Of a stretch of 46,082 nucleotides of DNA, positions 33,411 through 43,101 are shown in pieces. Source of the stretch: an uncultured Succinivibrionaceae bacterium (GTDB lineage: Bacteria > Pseudomonadota > Gammaproteobacteria > Enterobacterales > Succinivibrionaceae); the NCBI GenBank assembly GCA_949286015.1, contig CASEBB010000004.1:1-46082 (forward strand). Reading direction: 5' to 3'. Position 1 is the first letter of the stretch. Every line of letters begins with the position of its first letter. Below the pieces are notes generated by a model. It saw only the letters and a list, made by a program, of their open reading frames with translations, made no database searches and was not told the origin of the DNA. A program made the translations under genes and the position numbers.

Positions 33411-34535
33411 ATGACCCCAGACCAGCAGCAACTACTGCGCACTACCTATCACCACTTCTTTGCTCTCTCCCCTGACGTACAGCGCCTGCAACTCGAGCGC
33501 TTTAAGGGTATCTGCGCCCTCTACGGCTATGAGGGCTTTTTACGGCTGCAAAACGCCCATCTGGTGCTCTTAGGTACCGGCGGTGTGGGCTCATGGGTGG
33601 CCGAGTGCGCGGCACGCACCGGTGTGGGCACCATTAGCCTCGTCGACTTTGACACCATTGAGCTGTCCAATAGCAATCGCCAATTGCATACCCTCAATTC
33701 GACCTTAGGGCAAAGCAAAGCAGAGACGCTCGCCAAGAGATTACGGGACATTAATCCCTTTATCCACGTCACGCCGTATACGGTGCAACTGACCAAAGAC
33801 AACGCCGTCCAGCTCTTAGCGCAGATCATTGGCACTACTGAGGAGGCACTGCTTAGCGCCCAAGAGAGTGACCTGCACGCTATTCCCGCTCCTGAGGCCT
33901 TAGCACAGGGCAAAAGAGAGGTGCTCTACAGCAAGCTCACAGCCACCTTACAAGGCGCTCCTGTCTCCGTATTACAAGGCGCAAACGCCTCGGCATCGCT
34001 AGACACGGCACCACAGAACAGCGCCACAAAAGCCCACCGCTATCAGCAACCAGCAGGCATTGCTCCTAATATCTACGCAGTAGACGCCATCGACGATCTC
34101 TGGGCCAAGGCTACCTGCGTCAACCTCCTGCACCGCGCCCATATCCCTGTAGTCACATCCGGTGGTGCTGGTGGTCGCATCGACCCTACCCAAGTGCACT
34201 TAGGAGATGTCGCCACCGCCACCGGAGATCAGCTCATGAAGCGCTTACGCACCGAGCTGCGCCGCAATTATGGCTACCCTAAAGGTGAAGAGGCCAAGGG
34301 CTCTCACCCCCAGAAAAAGCAGGCTCCTGACCAGAAGCTGCTCTTTAATATCCTGTGCTCGTACTCTACAGAGGAGCCCCAACACGCCCCGCAAGCTAAC
34401 GCTACTGGGCTTTCCCCTGCGCAGTGGGGGGAGAGTGAGGCCCCAGCATTGCCGAGTTTTGGCGCGGCAATGTGTGTGACAGCCACCGCCGGATTGCACT
34501 TAGCATCCGTTATAATAAGGTGGATTGTGGGCTAA
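33411..34535 (+). CDS. tcdA: tRNA threonylcarbamoyladenosine dehydratase TcdA
   Basis: E1-like enzyme that uses ATP to cyclise t6A37 to ct6A37 in ANN-decoding tRNAs (E. coli CsdL/YgdL). Adenylation motif GTGGVGSW (55-62), acidic DFDTIELSNSNRQ (80-91), then YAVDAIDDLWAK (222-233) and SGGAGGRIDPTQVHLGD. C-terminal GAAMCVTATAGLHLASVIIRWIVG is typical. It is 374 aa against 268 in E. coli; the excess is mostly one insert at about 140-218 with Ala/Gln/Ser-rich sequence, placed just before the DAID strand, plus a smaller insert near 270-320. No csdA/csdE nearby. Confidence 0.93.
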   Translation: MTPDQQQLLRTTYHHFFALSPDVQRLQLERFKGICALYGYEGFLRLQNAHLVLLGTGGVGSWVAECAARTGVGTISLVDFDTIELSNSNRQLHTLNSTLGQSKAETLAKRLRDINPFIHVTPYTVQLTKDNAVQLLAQIIGTTEEALLSAQESDLHAIPAPEALAQGKREVLYSKLTATLQGAPVSVLQGANASASLDTAPQNSATKAHRYQQPAGIAPNIYAVDAIDDLWAKATCVNLLHRAHIPVVTSGGAGGRIDPTQVHLGDVATATGDQLMKRLRTELRRNYGYPKGEEAKGSHPQKKQAPDQKLLFNILCSYSTEEPQHAPQANATGLSPAQWGESEAPALPSFGAAMCVTATAGLHLASVIIRWIVG

Positions 34536-34711
34536 AAACCTCACTTCAGAGGTGCTCAAGCCTAACTACGAGATAACGCACTTACCCTACTACCACTTTC
34601 TGCCACTTCCTGCGCTTTGAGTCGCGCTTCGAGCCAGTGCTGCCTACCTGCTTTTGTCTACGGGTGTGACGGCGGCAAGCGCCTTTTTTGCTGTCCATCA
34701 GAGATTTCCTT

Positions 34712-37700
34712 ATGCCTCGTTCCAGCGCGCCTGCTCCTCGCTCCTCTTCTTTACCACGTCGTCCGCACCGTGCCGGTCAGCCGCCACAGGCCGCCTCCCA
34801 GCGCCGCGATCTTAACGACGATAACTGGGAAAACATTAACGATCTCGACTTTGGTGACCTCACAGCCGCCAGTATCAGCGCTGAGGAAGCGGCGCGCCTT
34901 GCGGCTGCCCGCGCCAACCGCCAACCACCGGCCGAGCCATCCTTAGGCTTAGATGCGGCCATGGGGCAGTTGCCAGAGTTAGATGATATCTCGCCCCAGC
35001 AGCAAGCACAGCTGACGGCCGCGCATCGGCGGGCGGAGTTACAAGGCGAGCGTTTTTTAGGACGCAATGACGCCCCTGAAGCAACAGACATGGCCGCAGA
35101 CGAGCCCGAGCCAGCCACTCCGAGCTCTCCATTTTCCGCAGCAGTACCAACAGCTTCCGGCGCTCCTCATGGTCTGCCTCAAGGCATGGGCATGGGCATG
35201 GGCCTGCCACAGGGTATGCCGAGCGGCTTACAATTCTCTAGCCCTGCCCAAGCTGTAGCCACCGCCCAGCAAGGACGGCCTCAAGCGCAGCCTTTCTTTG
35301 GTGGTGCGGCCCAAGGCCAGCAGCATAGCCCTGCGCCACAGGCAGCCACGTCACCACGACCGGCGCCTCTGGCTCCAGCCGCACCGGCGCAGACACATGC
35401 GACTATGGCAGAGTTTAGTGCCGATCCGGCCATGGCTAATGTCGTCATGGCTCAGCCACTTGCTTTTGCTACAGGCAACAGTACCCCTGCGTTTGCTGCC
35501 ACTTCGCCGCAAGAGGCACTGGCCGCTGCCGCCGCCCCGCAGACACCCGCAGCGCAGCTGGCTTCTCCGCCAGCACCTACGCCAACACCTGCTCCTTATC
35601 GTGCGCCAAGCAATCTTGAGAGTGCCGTCGAGCAAGTCCACCACAATATCTTTGGTGAGAGCTTTCACAAGCCACCACGGCCACAACCGCGTAACCCTAA
35701 GGAGTTTGAGGTACGCCCTGAGGAAATCCAGCGGCGCTCGGCTGAAATCTGGGGTTCCAGCACTAGCGATACTGCACCACACGCTGCAGCCACTGCTTTA
35801 GATGCTGCCACCGCCGCAGCCGTAAGCGAGAATATCGACGCCAATGCGGTATCCGGCCCCTCGGCTACAACCAACAATCAAGGCCCATCTTTATCCACCC
35901 GTGTCTTTGGTACAGCGGGAGCAGCATGGCAAAACGGTGGTGCCATGCCTCCGGCCGCCGCGACAGCTGTAGCAGAGCCAGTGCTCAATGGCACCGTCAG
36001 CCAAGCGCTACCTACTGCGGGCATGGGCGGCATGGGAGCAGCGGCGTCCTTCAATCAGGGCATGCCTGAGAGCGCAAGGAGTGGTGGTAGTGGCGCCAGA
36101 GAGCAGAGCGCAGATGATGACATGCCACTGCGCAATCCTAATGCGCCTTCGACGCTGATTAACGGTCTGGCCTTTGACTTTAAGAACAAGACCGCTGAAG
36201 AGGTCAATCAAGGTATTGCTGCTGTCATTCGCAATACCCCAGCGACACCACAAACACCAATGGGCACGCCGCTTAAGACCAATCCTAACAGTACCTTAAG
36301 CTACACCCAGCGTGCTTTTGCGGCCTTAAATCAGCTCGATGCCAACTCCACTAAGATCTCGGGTATCTCTACCGCTTTAACCCAGCGTCAGGTCAGACAG
36401 GAGCCTAACACTAATACCCTGATCATGACCTCAAAGACACCTGCAGCAGCTGCCCCGAGCCCACAGCCACAAGCAGCGGCTTCGTCACTGCTGAGCAGCT
36501 TAAATGAGCGCCATACGACCACCATCTTTAGTGACAATCGCGGGCGTATTGTCTCTGATGATTTAGGTCGCTTTACCCACGAGTCTGACCTCGTCAATGC
36601 ATCCCATCCCCGCCAGCAAGGTGCTTTTCAGTTCTCAGCAAATGCGCAAGGGACTACCAGCCCAAACAGCACGGTGACCAGCACTCTGTCCCATGGGGCA
36701 ACGGCGGTGAGCATGGCGCCACACCGTAATGGCAGCCTTACGGTTGATCTCACCTCGTCTTTGGGCTCCTTAGGGGAGGAGTATGATCCGCTCAGTGAGG
36801 CGCGTCTCTCTGCGTCCAGCACGCCAAGCACGGCAGCGCCGAGTGCTACCAGCACCACGGCTGCTACTACCGCAAGCAGCGCGGCGGCTAGCGATGCAGC
36901 CACTAAGAGCACAGAGATACAAGAGCGCACCATGGGTGGCATGAGCGCCACTCGTGAGCTGACGCCTCCATTTGCTGTATTAGATCGCGAGGCACCTGCG
37001 CGCTCCAACAACACCTCTAAGCTCTTTAGTGCAGGCACTACCGGCGCCTCGATTATCTCCTCTGATCACGATCCAAGCTTAATGGGCCCTGAGGATACAG
37101 ACGGCAGCTCTAGCAACAGAGCCAGTGCTAGCACCACCGCCACCACCTTTACCACTGTGGATGCTAGTAGCAATGCCAGCCCTGAGGCAACGCCACACTC
37201 TCTTGAGGCGCTAAGTCAGGTGATCTCGGCGGCGCAAAGCCTCAAAAAGGAGATCAATCAGGTTTCTTCATCTCTGGGGCATAAGAGCAGCGCTTACCAT
37301 CCGGAGAGCAGCGAGCCAGATGAGAATGCGGAGTTTACCGCTACCCCTGTAGGCGGGAGTGGCATTGCCTCTAAGCGCGAGATTCCGGACATCGATACCA
37401 TCTTTGCCTCACTCAACAGCAAGAGCAAGGAAATCGAGCAGCAGGCACGGGCCACGCTACCTGACTTAGACCTCAATGAGGCTAAGGCTAAGGGCTTATT
37501 CAAGGGCGAGGTGCCAGCCAAGGCGCCACCGTCATTTACCATGGCGGAGCAGGAGAGTGAGGCTGAAAGCATCACCAGCTACAGCTCTACAAGCCGCCCA
37601 AGCGCCGCTGCAGCATCAGCAATAGCGGATAACGCCACCATTACCGAGGCCGCAAAAGAGCTTCATACCCTGCAACAAGAGCTGCAGCAGGCCACGACCG

Positions 37701-39817
37701 AGGTGCAAGAGCTCAGTGCTGACCTGCAACAGCAACAGCAACAGCAGCAAAGTACCAAAGAGAGCAAGTGGTTTAACCCACTGTCGGGCGCGCGTCCGGA
37801 GATGAGTAACCCTCTGGCCAATCCACAACATCGCGATCCTGGCTTTACACTCTCCAGTGAGGACGATGACAGCGCCGCGGCGGCGCCGCTGACCGCGCCA
37901 GCACCTGCGGCTACACCAACCGCAGCACCACCGGCAACGGCACCAACCGCAGCACCATTGGCCCCTGTCCCAGCCGCACCAGCTGCACTAACAGCGGAAA
38001 CCATCTCCCCAGCGCTGCCAGCGGGCTTTGTGAATACCAGCAGTGAGCAGCCAAGCGTAGCAGCGCCAGTTCCTGCACCTGCGCCAGCCCCAGCCCCTGC
38101 TGCCCCGACAGAGGCAGCTGCCAGCCCTGTTGCGCCTCAAGGCGCGCCAGCGGCTGTACCAGCGCCTGTAACGGTGGCTGCTCCTGCTCCAGCACCAGAG
38201 GTGGCGCCAGCGCCACAGGCTAATGCTGCCACTTTGGCTGCATCCACTGCTGCTCCTGTGGCTACAGCTGCCCCTGCGCTGGCTATCCCTGTCGCTCCTG
38301 TAGTCTCTGATACTAGCCTCGATGACAGCGAGGACTATGATGAGGTCGACCTCGAGGAAGAGGACAGCGAGGAAGTAGAGCTCAATCCAGCTCAGCAGAT
38401 GATTCACAACTACCTGCTGCGCTGCCATCAGGGCTTAGATGCCTGCACCTACTTTACGGGCCGTGGCTTAAGTGCCGAGGTCGCCACGCGCTTTAACTTA
38501 GGCTACGACGCTTTTTATCGCACGCTGCCACAAAACCAGCTCATGACAGAGATGTCTGCGTGGCATATGCAACAGCTCAATAACCTCGAGACTTGGCAAG
38601 CGGCCATTATTCCACTAAGTGCTGACAGCTTTGTGGCCTATAAGATTGCTACTGTCAATGCCTCAGGCTTAGCGCTGCCAAGCTCATGGGACTTAGATGA
38701 GCGGCGCTACGTCGGCACCATGCAGTGCTTTAATGTGCAGGCTCTCTCCCGCTCCCAGTACAATCACAGCCCTGTCTTTATTACCGGCAGTGAGATTGAT
38801 GCTCTGTCCTTAGAGAGCTTAAACTTAGCGGCTCTGGCCTTAGGCCACGCCTCTAATGTGGGCTCGCTCATGCTGCACTTACAGCAGCTGGTCGCAAGCC
38901 AAAGCCCAGAGGCCTTAAGCTTAAACTGCTATCTGGCGCTGCCTAGCGGCGCGCTGTGGCATGAAGCGCAAGTGCAATTACAGCGCTGCTGTAAGGAGCT
39001 CAAGCTCAGCTGCCATGTGGTGGACTTAAACACCCCATACAGCAGCATCAATCTCTGTTTACTGCAAAACCGCACGCTGCTTATCAACAAGCTCTATCAC
39101 CTCAATGATATTGCTGATGTGCAGCTGCAAAGTGCGGTGGCACCAAGCACGCCGCTTAATGCCTCGTCCTTAGTGTTAAGCCTCGAGAACCTAGCTAAGT
39201 TACAGCTATCTCCGCTGCTCTACACTATGGCCAGCCCTGCGGTGGCCTTAAGCCGCTTAGTCTTAGCCTGCTTAGTAGACAACCCACAGCACCAGCTCAT
39301 TTACGCAGGCTCTAAGATGCAGTGGCAAATGCTCTGTGCCATGCTCACACCACAAAATGGGCAAAATGCTACTGGCGGCAATAACGCTGCGGGAGTTACT
39401 GGCAGTGAAGCTGTGGCCTCGGGGGCCTCGGTAAATGCCACGGGTGTCCTGACCCCGCAGCTGCATACGAAGTTTTTAGAGCTGCCACTGAGCTTAAGTG
39501 CTGATGACATTGAGCAAACGCTGCGTCACGGCCTTACTATGGCGCGCTTAAATGGCATGCAGGAGCTCACCTTAATGGTGGACACCTTTGCCCTCGACTT
39601 AAACCTCTGTGCGCAAATTTCAGCGCGGATAGCGCGTTTGCCAACGGAGTTTGAGATTCCGGTAATGGTGTGGTGCTCGCTGGAGCAGAAGCACTTATTT
39701 GAAGGCAATTCGCTGCAGACTATTGAAATGGCACAGGGACAGGAAAACGAGATTGTTTTCCTCACCTTAGACAGTAGCTGTCGCCAGCACCGCTTTTCGA
39801 CCTTTCAGGGGTACTGA
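34712..39817 (+). CDS. Giant protein: disordered N-terminus plus degenerate primase/helicase-like C-terminus
   Basis: 1701 aa from ATG 34712 (a TTG at 34688 is also in frame; neither has a strong ribosome site). Residues 1 to about 1205 are low-complexity, rich in Ala, Pro, Ser, Thr and Gln, with poly-Gln near 1008-1015 and Pro-Ala repeats near 1120-1170. An acidic patch (EDYDEVDLEEEDSEE) precedes the folded part at about 1226. That part begins like the DnaG core (YFTGRGLSAEVATRFNLGYD), then a TOPRIM-like strand VFITGSEIDALS (about 1355) and YLALPSGALWHEA (about 1408). After it come DnaB/RecA-like elements: IYAGSKMQWQ (Walker A place, 1530), LTLMVDTFAL (Walker B place, 1620) and EIPVMVWCSLEQ (1648). 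The TOPRIM Glu, the DxD and the GK[ST] of Walker A are all missing. The homology is my reading of motif order, not a search. Confidence 0.65.
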   Translation: MPRSSAPAPRSSSLPRRPHRAGQPPQAASQRRDLNDDNWENINDLDFGDLTAASISAEEAARLAAARANRQPPAEPSLGLDAAMGQLPELDDISPQQQAQLTAAHRRAELQGERFLGRNDAPEATDMAADEPEPATPSSPFSAAVPTASGAPHGLPQGMGMGMGLPQGMPSGLQFSSPAQAVATAQQGRPQAQPFFGGAAQGQQHSPAPQAATSPRPAPLAPAAPAQTHATMAEFSADPAMANVVMAQPLAFATGNSTPAFAATSPQEALAAAAAPQTPAAQLASPPAPTPTPAPYRAPSNLESAVEQVHHNIFGESFHKPPRPQPRNPKEFEVRPEEIQRRSAEIWGSSTSDTAPHAAATALDAATAAAVSENIDANAVSGPSATTNNQGPSLSTRVFGTAGAAWQNGGAMPPAAATAVAEPVLNGTVSQALPTAGMGGMGAAASFNQGMPESARSGGSGAREQSADDDMPLRNPNAPSTLINGLAFDFKNKTAEEVNQGIAAVIRNTPATPQTPMGTPLKTNPNSTLSYTQRAFAALNQLDANSTKISGISTALTQRQVRQEPNTNTLIMTSKTPAAAAPSPQPQAAASSLLSSLNERHTTTIFSDNRGRIVSDDLGRFTHESDLVNASHPRQQGAFQFSANAQGTTSPNSTVTSTLSHGATAVSMAPHRNGSLTVDLTSSLGSLGEEYDPLSEARLSASSTPSTAAPSATSTTAATTASSAAASDAATKSTEIQERTMGGMSATRELTPPFAVLDREAPARSNNTSKLFSAGTTGASIISSDHDPSLMGPEDTDGSSSNRASASTTATTFTTVDASSNASPEATPHSLEALSQVISAAQSLKKEINQVSSSLGHKSSAYHPESSEPDENAEFTATPVGGSGIASKREIPDIDTIFASLNSKSKEIEQQARATLPDLDLNEAKAKGLFKGEVPAKAPPSFTMAEQESEAESITSYSSTSRPSAAAASAIADNATITEAAKELHTLQQELQQATTEVQELSADLQQQQQQQQSTKESKWFNPLSGARPEMSNPLANPQHRDPGFTLSSEDDDSAAAAPLTAPAPAATPTAAPPATAPTAAPLAPVPAAPAALTAETISPALPAGFVNTSSEQPSVAAPVPAPAPAPAPAAPTEAAASPVAPQGAPAAVPAPVTVAAPAPAPEVAPAPQANAATLAASTAAPVATAAPALAIPVAPVVSDTSLDDSEDYDEVDLEEEDSEEVELNPAQQMIHNYLLRCHQGLDACTYFTGRGLSAEVATRFNLGYDAFYRTLPQNQLMTEMSAWHMQQLNNLETWQAAIIPLSADSFVAYKIATVNASGLALPSSWDLDERRYVGTMQCFNVQALSRSQYNHSPVFITGSEIDALSLESLNLAALALGHASNVGSLMLHLQQLVASQSPEALSLNCYLALPSGALWHEAQVQLQRCCKELKLSCHVVDLNTPYSSINLCLLQNRTLLINKLYHLNDIADVQLQSAVAPSTPLNASSLVLSLENLAKLQLSPLLYTMASPAVALSRLVLACLVDNPQHQLIYAGSKMQWQMLCAMLTPQNGQNATGGNNAAGVTGSEAVASGASVNATGVLTPQLHTKFLELPLSLSADDIEQTLRHGLTMARLNGMQELTLMVDTFALDLNLCAQISARIARLPTEFEIPVMVWCSLEQKHLFEGNSLQTIEMAQGQENEIVFLTLDSSCRQHRFSTFQGY
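37727..37752 (+). repeat. CAG/CAA poly-glutamine tract
   Basis: About eight consecutive Gln codons, CAG and CAA mixed, inside a coiled-coil-like segment of the giant protein. Mixed codons suggest selection for Gln rather than pure slippage. Confidence 0.6.
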
Positions 39818-40438
39818 TGAGGTCACTCCTTGATGGTCACAAGGTGTGAGCGGAGGGCATTGTTAGGGCACTGACAATGCCCTCTGTCGTTTTAGCTGTG
39901 GCACACCACCACATAAGCGCCTGTCGCTCAGAACTCACTGGCCACCCTGAGAATCCAAGGAACGACTGACTTAATAAATGACGGAATTTAGGGCACGCAT
40001 GTAGGCCCTTCTCAAGATAGGCTAAGGCTCGCTTGCACCTTTTATCTCGAGGTAGGACGTTGCAGCCACGCACCACTATATCCGTCACTTATTAGCTCAC
40101 TCTTTCCCAACCTGAGTAAGCATGCACAGCGCTCTATCCTCAGGTAATGGCTGCCGCCACAGCCACAACCACAACCACGATGAGGCCCTTTATTGATTCT
40201 CCTCTGCGTTAGGTGGCTGCCCAAGCAGCAGTAGCAGCAGCATCGCACCTGCGATCAATCATGGGTGCTTCTGTAGTGGCGTTTGGCGTGATCAACCATG
40301 GGGTATTGTTGGTGCCTGATCCCCAAAACTCAGCATAGAGCCACTTTATCTGTACTTGTCTGTATTTTGTTGCCCCCAAGCGGCGCTTAACTCCAACCCA
40401 ACATGCAACCAACTCTAAGTCAGAGGAGCCAGTACGTT
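39818..40438. other. Gap between the giant protein gene and rep
   Basis: About 620 bases. It carries the terminator listed separately. A coding-looking fragment at 40213-40338 (GTG start, no ribosome site, 41 codons, VAFGVINHGVLLVPDP) follows a 10-codon ATG frame that ends at the TAG directly before it; I do not call a gene. Confidence 0.35.
39853..39894 (+). terminator. Terminator after the giant protein gene
   Basis: GAGGGCATTGT and ACAATGCCCTC form a perfect 11-bp stem with a 10-nt loop, followed by a short T stretch (GTTTTA). Located 35 nt past the stop. Confidence 0.65.
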
Positions 40439-42517
40439 TTGAAGCTTAATCCCGCACAAGAGGAAGCTGTAACCTACACTGATGGCCCCTGCCTTGTCCT
40501 TGCAGGTGCCGGTTCCGGTAAAACCCGCGTCATCATCACCAAGATCGCCTACATGCTGCGCAATAACCTCGTTCTTCCCTCCGAGGTTTTAGCGGTGACC
40601 TTTACCAACAAAGCCGCAGCCGAAATGCGTGAGCGTATCACCGCCGAAGTGGGCCCCGAGCTGAGCTCGCAGCTTACCATTCTCACCTTTCACTCCTTTG
40701 GCCGCATGATCATCAATGAGCAAGCGCAGCGCTTACAACTTAACCGCCACTTCTCGATCTTTGATGAAAACGACGCCATCAAGTCCATCAAGAACATCAT
40801 CATTGAGGACTACCCCCAGCTCAAGAAAAAGAGCAGCTCCCCAGATTTCTTAAACCACCTCGCCTCCCGTATTTCCATCTGGAAAGGCCAGCTGAAGACG
40901 CCACGCTCCTTACAGCGTGAGCCTGAGGTCGACCCTTTTGAGCGAGAAATCTACCAAAAGTACACCGACTATCTGCGCGCTTGCAATGCCATCGACTACG
41001 ATGACATGATCTTCCTGCCTACACGCTTGCTGCTCTTACAAGAGGATGTACGCACCTACTACCAAAACCGCTATCGCTACGTCATGGTTGATGAGTACCA
41101 AGACACCAACCACACGCAGTACTACCTCTTTATGTGCTTAGTAGCCGCCACACAGCGCTTTATGGTGGTGGGTGATGACGACCAGTCTATCTACTCATGG
41201 CGCGGTGCCCGCCCTGAGAATATCCAAACACTGGCCACGGACTTTCCTAACCTCAAGGTTATTAAGCTCGAGCAAAACTACCGCTCGACAGCGCGCATTC
41301 TGCGCTGCGCCAACAGCATCATTGCCCACAACCCGCACCTCTTTAGTAAGACCCTGTACTCAGCTTTAGGTGAGGGCCCTAAGGTCAAGGTGGTCACCTG
41401 CCTCGATAACGACAAAAGCTGTGAATACATCGCCGCCGAGATTTTAGGGCAGCACTTTGATCGCCATGACAAGTGGGATAACTACGCCATTCTCTACCGC
41501 TCCAATGCGCAGGCCCGCGACATGGAAAAGGCCATGATGAGCGCCCATATTCCTTGCCGCATCACGGGTGATACCAGCTTCTTTGCCCGTGCTGAGGTTA
41601 AGGACATTATGGCGTGGTGTCGCATGCTGGCCAATCCTCATGACGATGCCGCTCTGCTGCGTATCATCAATGTCCCCCCACGGGGTATTGGTGCACAGAC
41701 CATTAAGACGCTCTGTGAATTAGGCCGCAAGTACAATCGCTGCCTCTACGATTGCATTATCTCGCAGGAGTTACAGCAGCGCCTCACCAAGGCCCAATTG
41801 GATGCGGTCAGTGGCTTTTTAGGCATCGTCATCGACATGCGGCACAAGATCTACCACCATCAGGATGTGGAGGTCTGCCACAACCTTGTGGCGCGCTTAC
41901 ACTACGATTCCTACTTAAGGTCAGAATCGGCCTCAGATAACGCCTATGAATGGCGCCTAAAAAACGTCAACATCCTCTTAGGCTGGATTGAGGAGCTGAT
42001 TACGGGCAAAAAGTCCGCATTTGGGGGCCAAGGCCAGTCGCAACAGGAGCAAATCAGCTTTAGTGAGGCGGTGATGCGCTTGGGCCTACGCGAGATGATG
42101 AACCAAAAAGAGGGTGAGGACATGCAGGACGCGGTGCATATGATGACCATGCACGCGGCTAAGGGCTTAGAGTTTCCTTACGTCTTTATCCTCGGCATGG
42201 AAGAGGGCACGCTGCCTAACCGCAATGCGGTGGAAGAGAACAACATTGAAGAGGAGCGGCGCCTTGCGTATGTGGGTGTGACGCGCGCAAAACAAGAACT
42301 GACCTTAGTGCGGGCCTATCAGCGCAAGCAAAACAACGTCATGACGCTGATGGAGCCGTCGCGCTTTATTGCGGAGATGCCACCTGAGGATCTGACCATT
42401 ATCGATCTTAGTGCTAAAGAGCAGGTAGCGACGCCAGCGGCACGTAAGGCCGGTAAGGAGATGGCGCTGCAAGAACTGCAGGCTTTTGCGCAGACGATTG
42501 AGAACAAGCAGGGCTAA
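40439..42517 (+). CDS. rep: ATP-dependent DNA helicase Rep
   Basis: Superfamily 1A 3'-5' helicase that clears replication forks. From TTG 40439 it is 692 aa; E. coli Rep is 673 aa. TTG is preferred over ATG 40403 for two reasons: AGAGGAG lies 10 nt upstream, and the protein then begins MKLNPAQEEAV with the Walker A Lys at 28 (AGAGSGKT), the same register as E. coli Rep. Further motifs: FTNKAAAEM (Ia), VDEYQDTN (II), GDDDQSIYSWRGA (III), QNYRST (IV), TMHAAKGLEF (V) and VGVTRAKQEL (VI). No obvious truncation. Confidence 0.95.
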   Translation: MKLNPAQEEAVTYTDGPCLVLAGAGSGKTRVIITKIAYMLRNNLVLPSEVLAVTFTNKAAAEMRERITAEVGPELSSQLTILTFHSFGRMIINEQAQRLQLNRHFSIFDENDAIKSIKNIIIEDYPQLKKKSSSPDFLNHLASRISIWKGQLKTPRSLQREPEVDPFEREIYQKYTDYLRACNAIDYDDMIFLPTRLLLLQEDVRTYYQNRYRYVMVDEYQDTNHTQYYLFMCLVAATQRFMVVGDDDQSIYSWRGARPENIQTLATDFPNLKVIKLEQNYRSTARILRCANSIIAHNPHLFSKTLYSALGEGPKVKVVTCLDNDKSCEYIAAEILGQHFDRHDKWDNYAILYRSNAQARDMEKAMMSAHIPCRITGDTSFFARAEVKDIMAWCRMLANPHDDAALLRIINVPPRGIGAQTIKTLCELGRKYNRCLYDCIISQELQQRLTKAQLDAVSGFLGIVIDMRHKIYHHQDVEVCHNLVARLHYDSYLRSESASDNAYEWRLKNVNILLGWIEELITGKKSAFGGQGQSQQEQISFSEAVMRLGLREMMNQKEGEDMQDAVHMMTMHAAKGLEFPYVFILGMEEGTLPNRNAVEENNIEEERRLAYVGVTRAKQELTLVRAYQRKQNNVMTLMEPSRFIAEMPPEDLTIIDLSAKEQVATPAARKAGKEMALQELQAFAQTIENKQG

Positions 42518-43101
42518 CAGCACTTATGTGCTGAGCACTGTTTGCTGTGCTAACGCAGCGCCTTCGGCGCTGACCTCCAATGTGGACAAGGTGAGCAAGC
42601 GCTCTTAGCACACTCTCAGCGTAGTTGCTCAAGGTGGCATCATCACCGCGCCTGACGGTGCTGATCTTCAGCGTGGTGGTGATGATGCTGTTACTGTCTC
42701 CGGAGTAGCCACGCCTTAAGCCAGCGCTTTCTCTCCCTCTCCCTCGCTGACTCTGCTGTCACCAACCTCATTTGCCCTAAAGCGGCGCCCTTTCCCCACC
42801 ATAAAGCATCCCACCTGTGCAATGCCCCACGCTTTTTGAACTGAGGCACAAAACACAGATTTTCTTGCTCAGATTAGCCCCTAATGCTACTTCCCCCTGT
42901 CTTTGCCCCAAGAAAACGCGCTATCATGATTCCTAATTGTGTATACGAAAAACGTAGTGCCTCGCAGGCTAAAGTGCACAACCTAAAAGCAAGGCTTTAG
43001 TCTGTGCCCGCCTGCACAAGCTGCGCTCTGACACGAGCTGACAACTTACCCCCTGAGACAAGGATCAGAGCCAGCGCACTACGACCAATAAAGGAGATGT
43101 C
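42518..43101. other. Gap between rep and pgi
   Basis: About 580 bases. A CAGCGCC-TTC-GGCGCTG hairpin (42556-42572) lies 40 nt after rep, without a T-run. A perfect 11-bp inverted repeat (42637-42647/42678-42688, GCATCATCACC) falls inside a 36-codon open fragment (42609-42719) that reads like protein (QGGIITAPDGADLQRGGDDAVTV) but has no start; it may be a gene relic. The pgi promoter is not obvious. Confidence 0.4.

Noticed and set aside
40179..40338. 10-codon ATG frame ending in TAG followed at once by a 41-codon GTG frame
   Set aside because: Looks coding in composition but has no ribosome site and no recognisable family; UAG read-through was considered and has no support.
42609..42719. 36-codon protein-like fragment after rep
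   Set aside because: No start codon and no recognised family; at most a gene relic, and its appearance may come from the inverted repeat it contains.
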